64,000 nucleotides of DNA from Planctomycetota bacterium (GCA_020638675.1 JACKID010000003.1:248001-312000), one strand, 5' to 3'. Positions 1 to 9,557 are shown, counted from the first letter of the stretch. Numbers and translations are program-made. Notes: generated from the sequence alone by a model not told the origin.

Positions 1-1
1 G

Positions 2-667
2 TTTGTGCTGGTGTGCGACGGCGAGCGGTTCATTCATGATCCGGGCTACGACAAGAACGACACCGACAAGCACACGACGATCACGATCGACGGCAAAAGC
101 CAGCCCAAGGCCAGCCAGGCGAGCTACAAGGCGTTCGTTGAGGGCAAGAAGTTCAGCTGGTTCATGAGCGACCTGAGCGACTGCTACGGCGGCGCGACCA
201 AACGCGCGGTACGCAGCGTGATCATGGTGGACGGCGAGTATCTCGTGATTCTCGACGACGTGGAGACCACCGGCACCACCGACATCGACGTGCGGTTTCA
301 GACGAAGCTTAAGATCGACACCAACGACACAGGCGGCGTGTTCAGCGGCAAGGGCAAGCTCAACATCGTCGCGGCGACGCCTGCTGTGAACGTCTCCACC
401 GGCGACACGGCCGGGGCTGTGAAGTATCTCAGCCTGCGCGCGGCCCAGCCGGACAAGGAGGTCGCGTTCGTCACAGTGCTCTACCCGGGCAGCGCGCCGC
501 GCGTGGACTGGAAGGTCAAGGGCGGCAAGGGCACGCTTACGGTCAACGGCGACAAACACGAGTTCGCCCAGACCAGCGCCGGCTGGGTGCCCACCAAGAT
601 CAGCGGCGAAAAGGTCCCCAAGCCCGAAGAACCCAACGACCGCATCCTCAAGCCCGTCCAGAAGTAG
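2..667 (+). CDS. Heparinase II/III-like protein, C-terminal part (5' end outside window)
   Basis: The reading frame is open to the left edge, so the N-terminal part of the gene is missing. The visible 221 or so residues form a beta-rich domain. Near the start it has a Cys-Asp-Gly-Glu stretch followed by His-Asp-Pro-Gly-Tyr, and then a segment reading roughly HTTITIDGKSQ. That order resembles the C-terminal beta-sandwich of heparinase II/III-type polysaccharide lyases, where a DPGY motif precedes an HNT-like pair and the nascent substrate loop. The later part is a repetitive beta-domain ending in a Lys/Pro-rich tail. Function as a polysaccharide lyase is a family inference, since the catalytic alpha/alpha-toroid is outside the window. 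It is separated from clpC by a terminator-like hairpin. Confidence 0.55.
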   Translation, partial: FVLVCDGERFIHDPGYDKNDTDKHTTITIDGKSQPKASQASYKAFVEGKKFSWFMSDLSDCYGGATKRAVRSVIMVDGEYLVILDDVETTGTTDIDVRFQTKLKIDTNDTGGVFSGKGKLNIVAATPAVNVSTGDTAGAVKYLSLRAAQPDKEVAFVTVLYPGSAPRVDWKVKGGKGTLTVNGDKHEFAQTSAGWVPTKISGEKVPKPEEPNDRILKPVQK

Positions 668-694
668 TTCTGTCAGGACGTTCAGGATGAAAAT

Positions 695-741
695 GGATGC
701 GGGCTAGGGCGACGATTGCGCCGCCTCAGCCCGCATCCTTT
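695..741 (+). terminator. Hairpin terminator after heparinase-like gene
   Basis: Perfect 11-bp inverted repeat (695-705 pairs with 728-738) with an additional GC-rich inner stem, followed by a short TT-rich stretch, 27 bases after the stop codon. The T-run is weak, so it may be an inefficient intrinsic terminator or a REP-like palindrome. I see no convincing gene in the rest of the 668-1066 gap; the open frames there lack ribosome-binding sites and family features. Confidence 0.5.
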
Positions 742-977
742 GCAATCCTGCCGACCCTGACCGCAGTTTGCCCCTGCCAATTCCGCAGGGTTCTCCACAA
801 ACCTGCCCCGTTGGCGCGCTCTGCGCCTGTATCTGCTGGAGTTGCGTCGGCACGGGGTTTGCAGCCGTTTGGCTGTGTGTGTTTCCGGAATCACCGGCCG
901 GGTGTTAGCGTTCTTCCACATGACCGGCGGAGGACGACGGGCTCGGCACGCGGGAAAAATGGTCTCCGCGCTCGTCG

Positions 978-1006
978 TTGACGCCTTTCGGGCACACGGA
1001 TACCGT
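978..1006 (+). promoter_or_regulatory. Possible sigma-70-like promoter for clpC
   Basis: TTGACG at 978-983, a 17-base spacer, then TACCGT at 1001-1006, about 60 bases before the clpC start. The -35 match is good and the -10 match poor. I see no CIRCE element and no CtsR heptad repeat in the gap, so heat-shock control of the Bacillus type is not supported. Confidence 0.3.
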
Positions 1007-1066
1007 TGTGGTAGAAATCTAACTACAGCCTCCGGACGGGCTTAACACCGGAGATCAGAGGCGATC

Positions 1067-3649
1067 ATGTTTGAGCAATTCACCGAGCGTGCAAGAAAAG
1101 TGCTGGGCCTGGCACGCCAGGAAGCCCAGAAGTTCAACCACGAGTACATCGGGACGGAGCATATTCTGCTCGGGCTGATTCTCGAGGGCTCCGGCGTGGC
1201 CGCCACCGTCCTGCGCAACATGGACGTGGACCTGCGCAAGATCCGCCTCGAGATCGAAAAGCTCGTGCAGCAGGGCCCGCAGGTGATGACGGCGCCGTCC
1301 AAGCTGCCGTTCACCCCGCGCGCCAAGCGCGTAATCGACCTCGCCAAGGAAGAAGCCGCCACACTGAACCACGAGCACGTCGGCACCGAGCACTTGCTGC
1401 TCGGGCTGCTGCGCGAAAACGAAGGCATTGCCGCGCAGGTGCTGATGAACCTGGGCGTGCGCCTCGACGAAGTACGTGAGGAAGTGCTTGAGCTGCTCAG
1501 CCCGGATGCCAACGCATCGGGCGAAAAGGGCGACACCAGCCGGCGCAACAAGCCGCGCGACACCGCCAGCATCAACCCCGGCGCAAGCACGGGCGGCAGC
1601 GGCGAAAAGAGCAAGACCCCGGCGCTCGACGCCTTCGGGCGCGACCTCACCGAACTGGCCCGCGAGGGCACGCTCGACCCCGTGATCGGGCGCAAGGACG
1701 AGATCGAACGTGTCATCCAGGTCCTGTGCCGCCGCACCAAGAACAACCCGGTGCTGATCGGCGAAGCGGGCGTGGGCAAGACGGCCATCGTCGAGGGCCT
1801 GGCGCAGGAAGTCATTTCCGGCGCTGTGCCTGAGCTGCTGCGCGACCGCCGCATCGTCGTGCTCGACCTCGCCATGATGGTCGCCGGTACCAAGTACCGC
1901 GGCCAGTTCGAGGAACGCATCAAGGCGGTGATGACCGAAGTGCGCCGCGCCAAGAACGTCATCCTGTTCATCGACGAGCTTCACACGCTGGTCGGCGCAG
2001 GTGGTGCGGAAGGCGCGATCGACGCCAGCAACGTGCTGAAGCCGGCGCTCTCGCGCGGCGAGGTGCAGGTGATCGGCGCGACGACTCTCGACGAATACCG
2101 CCGCTACATCGAAAAGGACGGCGCACTGGAGCGCCGCTTTCAGCAGGTGCTGGTCGAGCCGCCGAACGTGGAAGACGCGCTCGCCATCCTGCACGGGCTG
2201 AAGGACCGCTACGAGACGCACCACCGCGTGCGCTACACGGACGACGCACTCAAGGCGGCCGTCGACCTTTCGTCGCGCTATATCCCGAGCCGCTTCCTGC
2301 CGGACAAGGCCATCGACGTGATGGACGAGGCAGGCGCGCGCATTCGCCTGCGCTCCATGAGCAAGCCGCCTGACCTGAGCGACCTGAACGGCGAAATCGA
2401 CAAGCTGGAGGCGGAGAAGGACGAGGCCATCAGCAACCAGGAGTACGAGAAGGCCGCGCAGCTTCGCGACAAGGCCATGCAGCTCCGCAAGGAAAAGGAG
2501 CGCATGCAGCGCGAGTGGCGCGAGCAGGCCAACATCATCAGCGGCGAAGTCGATGAGGAAGTGATCTGCGAGACGGTCAGCAAGATGACCGGCATCCCGC
2601 TGACGCGCATCGATCAGGGCGAATCCGAGCGCCTGCTGAAGATGGAAGAAGAGCTGCACCGGCGCGTGATCAGCCAGGACGAGGCCATCAGCCAGATCGC
2701 CCGCGCCATGCGCCGCTCACGTGCGGGGCTCAAGAACCCGAAGCGCCCGATCGGCAGCTTCCTGTTCGTCGGCCCGACCGGCGTCGGCAAGACGCTGCTG
2801 TGCAAGGCGCTGGCAGAGTTCATGTTCGGCAGCGAGGACGCGCTCGTGCAGATCGACATGAGCGAGTACATGGAGAAGTTCAACGTCAGCCGACTGGTCG
2901 GCGCGCCCCCGGGCTACGTCGGCTACGAGGAAGGCGGCCAGCTCACCGAGAAGATCCGCCGTCGGCCTTATGCCGTCGTGCTGATGGACGAAATCGAAAA
3001 GGCGCACCCGGACGTCTACAACATGCTTCTTCAGGTCATGGAAGAAGGCCAGTTGACGGACAGCTTCGGGCGCATCGTCGACTTCAAGAACGTGGTGCTG
3101 ATCCTGACGTCCAACATCGGCGCGAACATCATCAAGAACCAGACCGGGCTCGGCTTCGTGAAGAAGGACGACGAGTCGCGCCACGAGAAGATGCGCGAGA
3201 TGCTGATGCACGAGATCGAGCGCCACTTCAAGCCGGAGTTTCTCAACCGGTTGGATGAGATCATCGTCTTCAAGCCGCTGACGAAGGAAGACATCTACAA
3301 GATCTTCGACATCGAGATTCGCGGCGTGCGCCGCCGCCTCGAGGAGCACGAGATCGAGATCGAAGTCCCCGTCGAGGCCAAGGAGTGGGTGCTCGAGACC
3401 AAGGAAGTCCAGAACCTCGAGTTCGGCGCCCGCCCGCTGCGCCGCGGCATCGAGAAGTACATCGAAAACCCGCTCAGCGAAGAGTTGCTGCGCGGCAACC
3501 TGGCCGGCAAGTCCAAGATCACCGTCAAGGTCAAGAAGCTGAAGGACGGCGACAAGGAAAAGACCGAGCTGGAGTTCGTCTACACGGACAAGCCCAAGGA
3601 AAAGAAGAAGGACAAGTCCGAGACCGAAAAGGTCGTCAGCGAAAACTAG
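1067..3649 (+). CDS. clpC: ATP-dependent Clp protease ATP-binding subunit ClpC
   Basis: Hsp100/AAA+ unfoldase of 860 aa, the usual ClpC length, which feeds substrates into ClpP. Seen in order: two Clp_N repeats (about residues 15-70 and 90-143), first AAA+ module with Walker A GEAGVGKT at 232-239 and Walker B ILFIDE near 299-304, a short middle domain carrying a UVR-type helix pair (about 440-475), second AAA+ module with GPTGVGKT at 569-576 and VLMDE near 638-642, the C-terminal D2-small domain, and a Lys/Glu-rich tail. The UVR helix pair is typical of ClpC rather than ClpA or ClpB. McsA and McsB, the arginine-phosphorylation adaptors of ClpC, are encoded at 57.4-59.1 kb. The gene stands alone, with a strong terminator immediately downstream. 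No CtsR gene is adjacent. Confidence 0.97.
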   Translation: MFEQFTERARKVLGLARQEAQKFNHEYIGTEHILLGLILEGSGVAATVLRNMDVDLRKIRLEIEKLVQQGPQVMTAPSKLPFTPRAKRVIDLAKEEAATLNHEHVGTEHLLLGLLRENEGIAAQVLMNLGVRLDEVREEVLELLSPDANASGEKGDTSRRNKPRDTASINPGASTGGSGEKSKTPALDAFGRDLTELAREGTLDPVIGRKDEIERVIQVLCRRTKNNPVLIGEAGVGKTAIVEGLAQEVISGAVPELLRDRRIVVLDLAMMVAGTKYRGQFEERIKAVMTEVRRAKNVILFIDELHTLVGAGGAEGAIDASNVLKPALSRGEVQVIGATTLDEYRRYIEKDGALERRFQQVLVEPPNVEDALAILHGLKDRYETHHRVRYTDDALKAAVDLSSRYIPSRFLPDKAIDVMDEAGARIRLRSMSKPPDLSDLNGEIDKLEAEKDEAISNQEYEKAAQLRDKAMQLRKEKERMQREWREQANIISGEVDEEVICETVSKMTGIPLTRIDQGESERLLKMEEELHRRVISQDEAISQIARAMRRSRAGLKNPKRPIGSFLFVGPTGVGKTLLCKALAEFMFGSEDALVQIDMSEYMEKFNVSRLVGAPPGYVGYEEGGQLTEKIRRRPYAVVLMDEIEKAHPDVYNMLLQVMEEGQLTDSFGRIVDFKNVVLILTSNIGANIIKNQTGLGFVKKDDESRHEKMREMLMHEIERHFKPEFLNRLDEIIVFKPLTKEDIYKIFDIEIRGVRRRLEEHEIEIEVPVEAKEWVLETKEVQNLEFGARPLRRGIEKYIENPLSEELLRGNLAGKSKITVKVKKLKDGDKEKTELEFVYTDKPKEKKKDKSETEKVVSEN

Positions 3650-3661
3650 ACAGCCCCAAGC

Positions 3662-3695
3662 AAAAAGACCCCCGGCAGCCGCCGGGGGTCTTTTC
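3662..3695 (+). terminator. Rho-independent terminator of clpC
   Basis: Perfect GC-rich stem (3667-3676 with 3681-3690, loop AGCC) preceded by an A-run and followed by TTTT, 12 bases after the clpC stop. Confidence 0.9.
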
Positions 3696-3829
3696 GTTGC
3701 ATCAAATTTGTTCGGTGCCGGGGCGGGCTTCAAAGTTGTTTGACAACACTCATTTTCGCGTCCGAAAACTGCCATGTGACCACTATCAGAGAGTAACCCT
3801 GTTTGTGGTCCCCTGTGCTGGAACAAGCG

Positions 3830-6790
3830 ATGCGAACTCTCTGCCTGATCCTCATACTGGCTTGCTCGTGCTCACTCTCGGCGGCGACCTTCACGGTCAC
3901 GAACACCAATGACAGCGGCGCCGGCTCATTCCGGCAGGCCGTGCTCGACGCCAACGCCGCGAGCGGGCTCGACACCATCGACTTCAACCTGACCTCGACG
4001 CCCGCGACCATCACCATGGGGTCCGGCTTGACGGTCAGCAGCCCGCTGATCATCACCGGCCCCGGTGCGCGCGCGCTCACGTTCACGGCCAGCGGCTCCG
4101 GCTACCGGTTCCTGCTGTCCAACAGCGGCGCGACCGTCGAGATCAGCGACATCAGCATCACCGGCTTCAACGGCGGCGCGAACTCCGGCGGCGTGTTCGG
4201 GCAGGCTGGTACGCTGCCGGCCTTGACCCTCACTCGCGTGGCCGTGCGCAACAGCGGCTCCAACACAGCGGGCATGGCGCAGGTGAACGGCAGCTTCACT
4301 GCCGTCGATTGCGAATTCAGCAGCATCTCCGCCAACACGGGCGCGAACGCCGTGATCTCTTGCTCGGGCTCGCTGGTCTCGATGACCAACTGCACGATTA
4401 CCGGCTGTTCCTCTGCGACGACCGGCGGTGTGCTGACGATGTTCGCCGGCACGGCAACGTTCACCAACTGCACGATCACAGGCAACACGACCGGCACAAC
4501 CGGCGGGGCGTTGCGCGTGTCCGGCGCCAGCTCGAGCATCACGCTGCGCAACACAATCCTTGCGGCGAACGTAAACGGCAACGGCTCGGGCGCCTTTACC
4601 AGCAACGGCTTCAACCTGATCGACTCGACCACGGGCATGACGATCACGACGCAGTCGACTGACATCGTCGGCAGCAGCCCCAATCTCGCTGCGCTGGCGG
4701 ACAACGGCGGCCCGACCAACACTCTGGCACTGAACACCGGCAGCCCGTGCATCGACGCGGGCGACTCCAGCAGCAGCACCACCGACCAGCGCGGCCAGTC
4801 GCGCCCGTTTGACGAAACCACGATTACGGACGCATCCGACGGCGCCGACATCGGCGCATTCGAATGGCACCCGGCCGCGGCGACACCAACGATTCAGACC
4901 ACCGGCACATTCACGAACTTCGCCACCACCGGCTCCGGCGTCGTTTCGCCGGAGCAGCAGTTCACGGTCGAGGGAACCGGTCTGACGCAGCCCATCACGA
5001 TTACGCCGCCCCAGCACTGGGAGGTTTCATTCACCTCGGGGGGCACGTTCACGAGCTTCCCGTCGACCATCAGCACCGCCGCCCCGACCGCGGGCGTGGT
5101 TTCAACGACCACGGTATTTGTGCGCTACAACCCGTCGGCAGCGCCGCCGCACAGCGGCAACGTGGTGATGTCCAGTGCGGGCGCGACCAACGCGAGCCTT
5201 GCCGTCAACGGTATCCAGCCGTCGGCCAACGCCACCGGCCTCGACTTCAACGCGGGCGAGGGCGCGACGCCGAACGTAGGCTCCTGGACGATCTCGTTGA
5301 ACGCGCCGCTCTCTGTGCCGATCACGGTGAACTTCACCATCGGCGGCGGCACCGGCACCGGGGCCAGCACGGTACCGAGCGTCGACTACGACCTCTCGGT
5401 CACGGCGGCCGGCGTGACGTTCAGCTTCATCGGCGCATCCGGCAACACGATGGACATAGCGGCCGGCATCACGAGTTTCGTGGTGACCCTCACGCCCGTG
5501 GATGACGCGCTTGTGGAGCCTTCGGAGACCGCGACCTTTTCGATCGCAACGGGCACAGGCTATCTGGTCGGCAGCTCGGGCCAGCAGATCACCATAGCGG
5601 ACAACGACATACCGGCGGTGACAGTGACCGCCACGGATGCCAACGCCGCCGAGGGCACACCCGCGACCGACACCGGCGATTACACCATCACCTTCAGCCA
5701 GACCACCGTCGTCGCGACCACCCTGAACTTCACCATGTCCGGCAGCGCCGACACGGCGCCCAGTTCGGACTACGACCTCGCCGCATCGGGCGCCACGCTC
5801 TCCTACACCGGCCCGAACGGAACACTGCTCGTGCCGGCCGGCACTAACAGCGTCACGGTCACGCTCACCTGCGTGGACGACACGAGCATTGAGGGCAGTG
5901 AGACGGCGACGCTAACGCTTAACTCGGGCACGGACTACGCCGTCGGCTCGCCTGCGGCGGACACGGTGACAGTTGCCGACAACGACACGATTCCGGACGT
6001 CACTGTCGTGGCGACAGACAACTCGGCGTCCGAGGGCGCGGCTACAACCGACACGGCTACGTTTACGATCTCGCTCAGCTCGGCTCCGTCGACGGCGATT
6101 ACCTTGAATTTCTCCATGAGCGGCACCGCCTCGACGGCGTCGGGTGTTGACTACTCACTGTCCGCCAGCGGCGGCACGCTCGCGTACACTGGCCCGAACG
6201 GGACGATCACGATTTCGTCGGGCGTCACGTCGGTGACCGTCACCCTTACGGTGGTCGACGACACGCTGGTGGAAGGCGCGACGCCGGAGACGGCAACGCT
6301 CACGGTCACCGCGGGGACGGGATACAACGTCGGGTCGCCCGCCGGCGACACGGCCGACATCACGGACGACGACGCGGTCGCCGTGTCGATCACCACGACC
6401 AGTTTGCCGAACGGAGTGTCGGGCGTCCTGTACGGTCAGGCGATCACGGCCGCGGGCGGCACAGCGCCCTACACCTGGTCGATTGTCTCGGGCGCCGCGC
6501 CGACCGGGCTGGCCCTGTCCGGCTCGACCACGAACGTCACGTCCCTGGATGGCACGCCCACTGCCACCGGCAGCTTCACCTTCACGGTTCAGGTGACCGA
6601 CGGATCGACGACGGACACGCAGGTGTTCAGCGTGACCATCACCTCGAGCGGGGGCGGTAGCGGCGGCGGCGGCGGCGGAGGAGGCGGCAACAGCGGCGGC
6701 GGCTGCGCTGCCGGCGGCACGGCGGTCATCTGGCCGATGCTGGCCCTGCTGGGCGTTGCCCTGTTCATTCGCAGGCGGCGCACGGCCTAG
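3830..6790 (+). CDS. Secreted beta-helix / Calx-beta surface protein with C-terminal sorting signal
   Basis: 986-aa exported protein. I place the start at the ATG at 3830, which begins a clear signal peptide (MRTLCLILILACS, cleaved near SAA); an upstream TTG (3803) would add nine non-signal residues. After the signal comes TFTVTNTNDSGAGSFRQA, the usual opening of a polymorphic right-handed beta-helix, running to about residue 330 with Asn- and Cys-bearing turns. Three Calx-beta-type repeats follow (about 467-592, 593-719, 722-848), each with a VDD...E..ETAT segment and an Asp-Asn-Asp end, then an Ig-like He_PIG domain (about 849-940), a Gly/Ser linker, one Cys, a hydrophobic helix and a final Arg-rich tail. 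The ending resembles MYXO-CTERM or GlyGly-CTERM sorting signals. Probable role: cell-surface adhesion or matrix structure (inferred). Calx-beta repeats normally bind calcium. Confidence 0.85.
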   Translation: MRTLCLILILACSCSLSAATFTVTNTNDSGAGSFRQAVLDANAASGLDTIDFNLTSTPATITMGSGLTVSSPLIITGPGARALTFTASGSGYRFLLSNSGATVEISDISITGFNGGANSGGVFGQAGTLPALTLTRVAVRNSGSNTAGMAQVNGSFTAVDCEFSSISANTGANAVISCSGSLVSMTNCTITGCSSATTGGVLTMFAGTATFTNCTITGNTTGTTGGALRVSGASSSITLRNTILAANVNGNGSGAFTSNGFNLIDSTTGMTITTQSTDIVGSSPNLAALADNGGPTNTLALNTGSPCIDAGDSSSSTTDQRGQSRPFDETTITDASDGADIGAFEWHPAAATPTIQTTGTFTNFATTGSGVVSPEQQFTVEGTGLTQPITITPPQHWEVSFTSGGTFTSFPSTISTAAPTAGVVSTTTVFVRYNPSAAPPHSGNVVMSSAGATNASLAVNGIQPSANATGLDFNAGEGATPNVGSWTISLNAPLSVPITVNFTIGGGTGTGASTVPSVDYDLSVTAAGVTFSFIGASGNTMDIAAGITSFVVTLTPVDDALVEPSETATFSIATGTGYLVGSSGQQITIADNDIPAVTVTATDANAAEGTPATDTGDYTITFSQTTVVATTLNFTMSGSADTAPSSDYDLAASGATLSYTGPNGTLLVPAGTNSVTVTLTCVDDTSIEGSETATLTLNSGTDYAVGSPAADTVTVADNDTIPDVTVVATDNSASEGAATTDTATFTISLSSAPSTAITLNFSMSGTASTASGVDYSLSASGGTLAYTGPNGTITISSGVTSVTVTLTVVDDTLVEGATPETATLTVTAGTGYNVGSPAGDTADITDDDAVAVSITTTSLPNGVSGVLYGQAITAAGGTAPYTWSIVSGAAPTGLALSGSTTNVTSLDGTPTATGSFTFTVQVTDGSTTDTQVFSVTITSSGGGSGGGGGGGGGNSGGGCAAGGTAVIWPMLALLGVALFIRRRRTA

Positions 6791-6810
6791 ATCAAGTTGT
6801 TGTGAGCCAC

Positions 6811-6847
6811 ACCGGGGCATCGCGAATGATGCCCCGGTTTGTTTTTC
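6811..6847 (+). terminator. Rho-independent terminator after the surface protein
   Basis: 11-bp perfect stem (6811-6821 with 6828-6838) followed by TTGTTTTT, 20 bases after the stop codon. Confidence 0.85.
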
Positions 6848-6903
6848 CTTACTCATGCTTTCGCGGGTGCTGTAAGAATCCGTGCAGCCACGAGGAGGTG
6901 AAC

Positions 6904-8406
6904 ATGGTCAGGCGCGCAAGCCGGGGACTGGACGACGACGCGATCCGCGAGCGGTTGAACCGGCTGCTGAAACAGCACACGCGCTCCGAGATCGCCCGCA
7001 AGACCGGCACGTCGTCGGTCAATGTCGGGCGCTACGCCAGCGGCACGCAGATCCCGGCGGCCTTCTGCGCCGAGCTGACGCGCAAGTTCGGGCTGAATGC
7101 CACCTGGCTGCTGCTGGGCGAAGGCGCGCAGGACTTTCGCGGCGTGCACCCGGAGTCGGTGCATGAGAAGGAAATCCTGACGCTCGTGGAATCGCTGAAT
7201 GCGGTGACCCGGCTTGAGCTGGGCGCGCTCAGCGGCAGCAGCTACGCGAAGATGCTGCGGGAACTTGCCGAGGCGCTTGCGACCCGCGACCGCCTGCAGC
7301 AGCGCCTCAGCGGCCACAGCCGGGGCCTTCTCGAGCGCATCCTGGCCGAGTTGAACGCCAGCATCGACAAGCAGGACTTCGACCGCGCGGCCGACCTGCG
7401 CCCCCTGGCGCGGCAGGTCGCCAAGCTGTGCATGGACTCATCGCTGGACGTGCAGCTCTGGGAAGCCGAGGCCAAGATCGAATTCCTGCAAGGCCGCGCG
7501 GAGAACGCGGCGCAGATCTACCGCCGCGTGCTGCACCACATGATGGTCAGCGGCGAGCTGTTGACGCCCAAGATCTGCACCAAGATCAGCAATTTCTGCT
7601 ACGTCCTCACGCAGGCCGGACTCGGTACCGAGGCGCTGCGCATCACCGACGCTACCGACGCGCTCGCCACGCCTGATCTGCGCGGCTCGCGCGAGTGGGC
7701 GGCCTTGCAGGGCAGCCGCGCCCGCTATCTGGTCGACGCCGGGCGGCTGAGCGAGGCGTACGCGGACTTGCACCGCTGGATCCCCGGTGTGACCGGCTTC
7801 CGTCGCAAGTTCTTCAGCGGCATGCTGCATTCGGCGCTGATTATCGGCGGCAGCATGACGATCCCGGATGCCATGACCATCCCGCCGCGCATTCACTCGA
7901 AGGGGCTGTCGGTGGTCGTGCTCGCGCTGGTGAAACAGTCACCGGAGCTGCTGCGCAGCGCGGCCGAGTATCTCGTGGCGGTCGAGGACGAAAACGGCGT
8001 CAACCGTACCGAGTGGTCCACCCGCGCAAACCGGTTTGCCGACCTGATCGAGGGCAAGCGGAACTCGGGCGCAAGCGCGTTGCTGGAGGAACTGAAGGAC
8101 GCCGCGGCGGAGGCGCGCTCGAATGTCGCGCAGGGGGTGGCGCTGGACGCCCTGACTACGATGCACACGCTCCATTCCGCAACCCGGCGCGTCGCGCTCA
8201 GGCACCTGCGCGAAACGCACCGACGCCTGCAGACGACCGAGCTGGGAAACATCGAGCTCTGGGCCCAGGCGCTGCACGCGAAGAACGCTCTGCAACTTGT
8301 GACCCAGCGCAGTCGCGCCGACGGGCCGATCCGCGAATGGGCGCAAGCACTGGTGGAGAGATACGCAGCCGCGGGCTACGGGATGTTCGACGACTTCCCG
8401 CGCTAG
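6904..8406 (+). CDS. XRE/CI-type HTH regulator with long helical-repeat C-terminus (paralogue 1)
   Basis: 500 aa. The ATG at 6904 is fixed by a strong GAGGAGGTG ribosome-binding site at 6891-6899. Residues 26-70 form a phage CI-type helix-turn-helix (SEIARKTGTS, then RY at 43-44, and W68-L69 before GEG at 72-74). The remaining 400 or so residues are almost entirely helical and read like degenerate TPR repeats. A second protein of exactly the same length is encoded on the other strand at 36790-38292, and the first 74 residues align without gaps. The layout (XRE DNA-binding domain plus TPR-like sensor) recalls peptide-sensing RRNPP regulators, but no signal-peptide gene is evident. Transcriptional regulator; ligand and targets unknown. 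Confidence 0.8.
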   Translation: MVRRASRGLDDDAIRERLNRLLKQHTRSEIARKTGTSSVNVGRYASGTQIPAAFCAELTRKFGLNATWLLLGEGAQDFRGVHPESVHEKEILTLVESLNAVTRLELGALSGSSYAKMLRELAEALATRDRLQQRLSGHSRGLLERILAELNASIDKQDFDRAADLRPLARQVAKLCMDSSLDVQLWEAEAKIEFLQGRAENAAQIYRRVLHHMMVSGELLTPKICTKISNFCYVLTQAGLGTEALRITDATDALATPDLRGSREWAALQGSRARYLVDAGRLSEAYADLHRWIPGVTGFRRKFFSGMLHSALIIGGSMTIPDAMTIPPRIHSKGLSVVVLALVKQSPELLRSAAEYLVAVEDENGVNRTEWSTRANRFADLIEGKRNSGASALLEELKDAAAEARSNVAQGVALDALTTMHTLHSATRRVALRHLRETHRRLQTTELGNIELWAQALHAKNALQLVTQRSRADGPIREWAQALVERYAAAGYGMFDDFPR

Positions 8407-8433
8407 GGGCCGGGTGCGAACAAGCGGCGCGTG

Positions 8434-9474
8434 TTAGCCCTCTTCTTTTTTCTCGTCGGTCGGATCTTTGCCCTCGGGCGCGGGCACGGTCAGGCTGCGG
8501 GTCAGCAGGCTGCTGCGGCCTTCGTAGACGTCGACTTCGTCGCTGTCCTTGGCGCTGTCCGCTTCCGGCGAGCCGACCCACACTTTGAAGCGCCCGGTCG
8601 GGGCCTTCTTCATGACAAAGTGCCCGTTGGCGTCGGTGATCGCATTCAGCGTCCAGTTCTGGCTCGCGCGGGATTCCAGCGCCTGCTGCACGCTGTAGGG
8701 CATCTGGCGCAGGGAGTCGGCGTCGATCAGCATCATGGGACCGGCGCAGTAGACGCGCTGGTTCGCGGCCGGTGCGCCGTCTTCGAAGATCACGTCGCCC
8801 TCGATCACCGACTCGTCCGAGAACGTGTGCAACGTAAGCGTGATCGCCGCCTCGGGGTTCGGCGCGCTGATGCTTGATGCGAAGTAGCCCTTCATGCCGG
8901 CGTATGCCGCGCAGTCGGCCTGCGAGTCTTCCTTGTTCTCGTAGCGGAAGCTGACGGCGAACTTGCCTTCCTTGTTGGTGCTGGCGGTCTGCAGTGACTC
9001 GACGATGTTGCTGCCGTCGGGCATGTTCCGGACCAGCGAAATCACCACGTTCGCGCCGGACAACGCCTTGCCGTCCTGGTCCACTACCGTCCCGAAGAAC
9101 TCGGCCTGCAGGACCGACTCGCCCTTCAGGTTGCCGTTGATCACCAGCGGCTTGGGGAAGCCAAGCTCTTCGGCTTTGCTCTTGGCCTCGACCTCGGGCT
9201 TGGGCTCGGGTTTCGGCTCAGGCTTGGGTTCACGTTCAGGCTCGGGCTTTGGTTCGGGCTTGGCCTCGGGTTTCGGCTCGGGCTGTTTTTCGGGTTGCTT
9301 GTTGTCGCCCAGGGGCGCGACCTTCTTGCCCGTCTTTTCGGGCTCAACGTCGGCGGCCTTGGCCCTCGGCACAGGCCGTGGCGCATCGTCTTTCAAAACG
9401 AAAAACACGGCCACGCCGGCGCCTGCCAACAGCAGGACGATCAGAACAATCAGGCCAAGCGGAGAATTGCGCAT
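8434..9474 (-). CDS. Membrane-anchored protein with Pro-Glu-Lys stalk and carboxypeptidase-regulatory-like domain
   Basis: 346 aa. The N-terminus is a single hydrophobic helix (about residues 8-27), then a stalk of roughly 70 residues built of PEPKPEPK-type repeats (about 60-95), visible in the DNA as a low-complexity tract around 9180-9290. The globular part starts near 125 with FGTVVDQDGKALSGANV, the hallmark opening of a carboxypeptidase regulatory-like (CarboxypepD_reg/SdrD B-like) beta-sandwich, and a second similar domain follows (about 225-330, with TDANGHF). The stalk would carry the domains away from the membrane. I see no enzyme active site, so a structural or binding role is most likely. 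It is divergently transcribed from the gene at 9558 and convergent with the HTH regulator. Confidence 0.75.
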   Translation of the reverse strand: MRNSPLGLIVLIVLLLAGAGVAVFFVLKDDAPRPVPRAKAADVEPEKTGKKVAPLGDNKQPEKQPEPKPEAKPEPKPEPEREPKPEPKPEPKPEVEAKSKAEELGFPKPLVINGNLKGESVLQAEFFGTVVDQDGKALSGANVVISLVRNMPDGSNIVESLQTASTNKEGKFAVSFRYENKEDSQADCAAYAGMKGYFASSISAPNPEAAITLTLHTFSDESVIEGDVIFEDGAPAANQRVYCAGPMMLIDADSLRQMPYSVQQALESRASQNWTLNAITDANGHFVMKKAPTGRFKVWVGSPEADSAKDSDEVDVYEGRSSLLTRSLTVPAPEGKDPTDEKKEEG

Positions 9475-9557
9475 ATTGGGTTAACGCTCGTGAGGCACAA
9501 AAGATTGTAGAACGCGGGATCGTCGCAATGGAAGGGGAGCGCAGCTATCCTGCCGCC

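Noticed and set aside
697..1045. Small open frames between the heparinase-like gene and clpC
   Set aside because: No ribosome-binding site, biased composition and no conserved features; the region has a hairpin and a possible promoter instead.
9180..9290. PEPKPEPK stalk as a TonB protein
   Set aside because: The stalk resembles TonB, but the C-terminal domain is carboxypeptidase-regulatory-like, with no TonB C-terminal fold.
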